Source: Paenibacillus humicola
Lineage (GTDB): Bacteria > Bacillota > Bacilli > Paenibacillales > Paenibacillaceae
Assembly (NCBI RefSeq): GCF_028826105.1
Contig: NZ_JAQGPL010000001.1
Location: 3,250,501-3,314,500, forward strand
Length of the DNA stretch: 64,000 nucleotides
Direction: 5' to 3'
Shown piece after piece: positions 61,588 through 64,000 of the stretch. Every line of letters starts with the position of its first letter. The first letter of the stretch is position 1. The notes beneath the pieces are model-generated. The model was not told where the DNA came from. It worked only from the letters and a program-made list of their open reading frames with translations, and made no database searches. A program made the translations under genes and the position numbers.

Positions 61588-63267
61588 TTAAACTTCCATA
61601 ATAATCGGCAAAATCATCGGACGGCGGCGGGTTTGTTCATACAGGAACCGGCCGAGCGCATCCTTGACGTTCGTCTTGAGCGACGCCCATTCGTTCACTT
61701 TGTCGTTCATCAGCTTGTGAAGCGTCGTCGTAACGATCCGGTTCGCTTCCTCAAGCAGGCCTTCGGATTCGCGCACATAGACGAAGCCGCGCGAAATAAT
61801 GTCCGGCCCCGACAATATCGTACCGTCCTGCTTGCTGAGCGTGACGACGACGACCAGGATGCCGTCCTGCGACAGCAGCTTGCGGTCGCGAAGCACGATA
61901 TTGCCGACATCGCCGACGCCGAGCCCGTCGATCAGCACATTGCCGGCCGGAACCTTGTTCCCTTTGCGCGCTGTGCCGCCCTGGAATTCGACCGTATCGC
62001 CGTTGTCGATGATAAAAATATTTTCCTTCTCGACGCCGACCGCTTCGGCAAGCTGGGCATGCTGGCGCAGCATCCGGTATTCGCCGTGGATCGGAATGAA
62101 ATATTTCGGGCGGATCAGGTTCAGCATCAGCTTCAGCTCTTCCTGGCTGCCGTGACCGGAAACGTGAACGCCGGAAACCGAGCCCGGGCCGTAGATGACA
62201 TTTGCGCCGAGACGGAACAGCTCGTCCACCGTCCGTCCGACATACCGTTCGTTGCCCGGAATCGGCGTCGCGGAAATGATCACCGTATCGCCCGGCAGGA
62301 TGTCCACCTTGCGGTGCGTCGAGCGGGCCATCCGCGTCAGCGCGGACATCGGCTCGCCTTGGCTTCCCGTCGACAGAACGACGACGCGGTCGGCCGCCAT
62401 TTTATTCACTTCTTCGGGCTCGATGATCATCCCTTCCGGAATGTTCAAATAACCGAGCTCGGACGCGATCGTCACGATATTGACCATGCTTCGGCCGACG
62501 ACGGCGATTTTGCGCCGGGTGGCGATCGCGGCGTTGATCACCTGCTGGATCCGGTGCACATTGGATGCGAACGTGGCCACGACCACGCGCTGCGTCGCCT
62601 TCCGGAAAATATCCTCCAGCTCGCCGCCGATCATGCTTTCCGAAGGCGTAAATCCGGGGCGCTCGGCGTTGGTGCTGTCCGACAGCAGGGCCAGAACGCC
62701 GCGGCTGCCGATATTTGCGATTCGCTGCAAATCCGCATATTGATTGTTTACGGGCGTATGGTCGAATTTAAAGTCGCCGGTATGAACGATGATCCCTTCC
62801 GGCGTATCGAGGCAGACCCCGACGGAATCCGGAATACTGTGATTAACCTTGAAAAAGGATGCGCGAATCGAGCCGAGCTGCACCTCAGAGTCCGGGTTGA
62901 TCAGAATCCGTTTCGTTTCGCCGAGCAGGCCGGCTTCCTTCAATTTCCCTTCGATCAGTCCAAGCGTCAGCTTCGTCCCGTACACCGGCACGTTTAAATA
63001 TTTCAGGACGTACGGCAGGCCGCCGATATGATCCTCGTGTCCATGGGTGATGAGAATGCCTCTGACTTTATCGCGGTTTTCAGTCAAATAGGCGATATCC
63101 GGGATGACGATATCGATGCCGAGCATATCCTCTTCCGGGAATTTCAAGCCCGAATCGACGACGACGATATCATTGCCGTATTGTACGACATACATGTTTT
63201 TGCCGATTTCGCCGACACCGCCGAGCGCGAAAACGAGCAGTTTCTCCTGATTGTTTTTCTTTGTCAA
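61588..63267 (-). CDS. rnjB: Ribonuclease J (RnjB-like by sequence and synteny)
   Basis: A 559-residue beta-CASP metallo-beta-lactamase RNase (5'-3' exo- and endonuclease). Motifs FALGGVGEIGKNMYVV, THGHEDHIGG, HTGDFKFDHTP, SDSTNAERPG, SGHGSQEELKLM and IPIHGEYRM are intact. Position between dapA and tepA and stretches such as VPVYGTKLTLGLI and LIDGLGVGDVGNIVLRD are as in B. subtilis RnjB, yet the zinc motif is fully conserved. TTG 63267 with GGAGGTATAGATAAAA. A leader of about 330 bases has strong hairpins. Confidence 0.94.
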   Translation of the reverse strand: MTKKNNQEKLLVFALGGVGEIGKNMYVVQYGNDIVVVDSGLKFPEEDMLGIDIVIPDIAYLTENRDKVRGILITHGHEDHIGGLPYVLKYLNVPVYGTKLTLGLIEGKLKEAGLLGETKRILINPDSEVQLGSIRASFFKVNHSIPDSVGVCLDTPEGIIVHTGDFKFDHTPVNNQYADLQRIANIGSRGVLALLSDSTNAERPGFTPSESMIGGELEDIFRKATQRVVVATFASNVHRIQQVINAAIATRRKIAVVGRSMVNIVTIASELGYLNIPEGMIIEPEEVNKMAADRVVVLSTGSQGEPMSALTRMARSTHRKVDILPGDTVIISATPIPGNERYVGRTVDELFRLGANVIYGPGSVSGVHVSGHGSQEELKLMLNLIRPKYFIPIHGEYRMLRQHAQLAEAVGVEKENIFIIDNGDTVEFQGGTARKGNKVPAGNVLIDGLGVGDVGNIVLRDRKLLSQDGILVVVVTLSKQDGTILSGPDIISRGFVYVRESEGLLEEANRIVTTTLHKLMNDKVNEWASLKTNVKDALGRFLYEQTRRRPMILPIIMEV

Positions 63268-63729
63268 TTTTATCTATACCTCCTATAATTTTCCATTCGG
63301 AATAAACAAATAGATTGAACGTGCAACATTCGTGCGATCACGCGAATCGGCCTTGAAGCCAATAAACGGATCGCAGGGCGCAGGCTTCTTTGCTGAGCAA
63401 ACCTTGCATTTGTATTATTCCGCCCGGAAAAAACGCACGACCGGCGGGAGCTACATGCGCCCTTCGCATGTACCCGGCCCGCTCGGTGTTGGTACGATTA
63501 TGCTTCCCGCAAAAGCACCAATCGTACACCGCATTTCGCGGCTTCCTCGCCGCTCCAAGCGCTTCATACATTTTGAAATATTTGCCGCACACCGTCACTT
63601 GTCTTTCATTATACATGATCGAAAATAAGAAACACAAGTAAACGGTTTACATGCGGCAAAAGAAAAAACCGGCGCTTGTGAGCGCCGGTCCGGCTGTTTC
63701 GCTTAATGTGCACGATCCAAGAGGTTTGT
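63268..63729 (-). other. Long structured leader and promoter region of the RNase J gene
   Basis: Minus-strand promoter TTGTGT (63637-63632), 18 bp, TATAAT (63613-63608). Leader hairpin A: GTACGATT/AATCGTAC (63527-63520 with 63499-63492). Hairpin B: ACCG-GCGGG-TACATGCG paired with its complement across 63487-63440, followed after six bases by TTTTTT (63433-63428). No gene is convincing. Confidence 0.55.
63663..63689 (-). terminator. Terminator downstream of dapA
   Basis: On the minus strand a 9-bp stem ACCGGCGCT/AGCGCCGGT with a 4-nt loop followed by six T residues; 40 bp past the dapA stop. Confidence 0.9.
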
Positions 63730-64000
63730 TTATGCGAGCAGTTCCTTGAGCGCGGCCAGCTCGGCGTCGGTTGCCGGAACAAGCGGGAGACGGACGCCTC
63801 CGACCGGCACGCCTTTGAAGGCGAGCGCCGCTTTGACCAACACCGGATTCGGCACCGGATGAGGCAGCTCGAACAAACCTTTGAAGATCGGATGCAGCTT
63901 GCCGTGAAGCGCGGCCGCTTCGGCCGTCCGCCCGCCGAGATATGCATCGATCATCGTTTTCATCTCTTGACCGACAATATGACTCGCGACGCTGACGATG
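63730..64000 (-). CDS. dapA: 4-hydroxy-tetrahydrodipicolinate synthase DapA (C-terminal part; runs off window)
   Basis: The last 89 residues are present. IVSVASHIVGQEMKTMIDAY and the hydrophobic C-terminal helices (LFELPHPVPNPVLVKAALAFKGVPVGGVRLPLVPATDAELAALKELL) are the C-terminal part of the DapA TIM-barrel family. The catalytic Lys lies outside the window. Lysine and dipicolinate pathway; dapA-rnjB order as in B. subtilis. Confidence 0.92.
   Translation of the reverse strand, partial: IVSVASHIVGQEMKTMIDAYLGGRTAEAAALHGKLHPIFKGLFELPHPVPNPVLVKAALAFKGVPVGGVRLPLVPATDAELAALKELLA

Noticed and set aside
63338..63637. Open frame of 99 codons in the RNase J leader.
   Set aside because: No ribosome binding site, overlaps the -10 element, and the sequence is better explained by RNA hairpins.
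1..64000. Search for mobile elements, phage genes, toxin-antitoxin pairs and defence systems.
   Set aside because: No transposase, integrase, terminal inverted repeats or recognisable defence genes; the right half is syntenic core genome.

Overview
The window looks like a chromosomal segment of a GC-rich, spore-forming Bacillota, most likely Paenibacillaceae (Paenibacillus or Cohnella type). Evidence: many AGGAGG-type ribosome binding sites, SigA-like promoters, sporulation genes (spoVS, sleB, a SpoIIIE-type translocase), and a gene order in the right half that, read leftward, matches the Bacillus subtilis dapA-rnjB-tepA-ylzJ-spoIIIE-ymfFHIJK-rodZ-pgsA-cinA-recA-rny-ymdB-spoVS-miaB-ricA neighbourhood. 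No transposase, prophage, rRNA, tRNA or CRISPR array was found.

Layout. 1-8.7 kb: a cut LysR regulator divergent from a zinc-ribbon threonine synthase, an FMN reductase, an OmpR-type two-component pair, an ECF41 sigma factor, a HAD phosphatase, a Lin0512-family and a DUF3900 protein. 9-13.3 kb: the RNA polymerase recycling ATPase HelD, an MFS multidrug exporter and a DUF1294 protein. helD has its own promoter and a leader with mutually exclusive terminator and antiterminator helices. 13.4-18.9 kb: the HrpB helicase divergent from GluQ, a small zinc protein, a primary-type sigma factor lacking region 1.1, and a small unknown gene; the last two have face-to-face promoters. 18.9-28.9 kb: one long leftward cobalamin cluster, btuF-btuC-btuD-cobT-cobU-cbiB-cobS-cobD-cobQ, behind a cobalamin riboswitch. 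It covers B12/cobinamide uptake and the late (nucleotide loop) steps, with no corrin-ring genes here.

29-34.9 kb: a small exported unknown protein, copper ATPase CopA, a rhodanese, DUF1992, YbjQ and DUF3889 proteins, signal peptidase I, and an intergenic array of about 29-bp imperfect tandem repeats. 34.9-42.9 kb: ricA-miaB, pduL, the 2-oxoacid:ferredoxin oxidoreductase korAB, a membrane dipeptidase, spoVS and ymdB. 43-50.3 kb: rny, recX, recA (LexA-box candidate over its promoter), cinA, pgsA and rimO. 50.4-57.6 kb: yajQ, rodZ, ymfK, ymfJ, ymfI, ymfH, ymfF (the EF-P modification-associated set) and sleB. 57.6-64 kb: spoIIIE/ftsK, ylzJ, tepA, an RnjB-like RNase J with a long structured leader, and the 3' end of dapA.

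The most interesting signals are regulatory: the helD attenuator, the rnjB leader, the terminator in front of the multidrug exporter, the opposed promoters at the second sigma factor, and an 11-bp-phased direct repeat upstream of the two-component operon. No wholly new multi-gene system was recognised.
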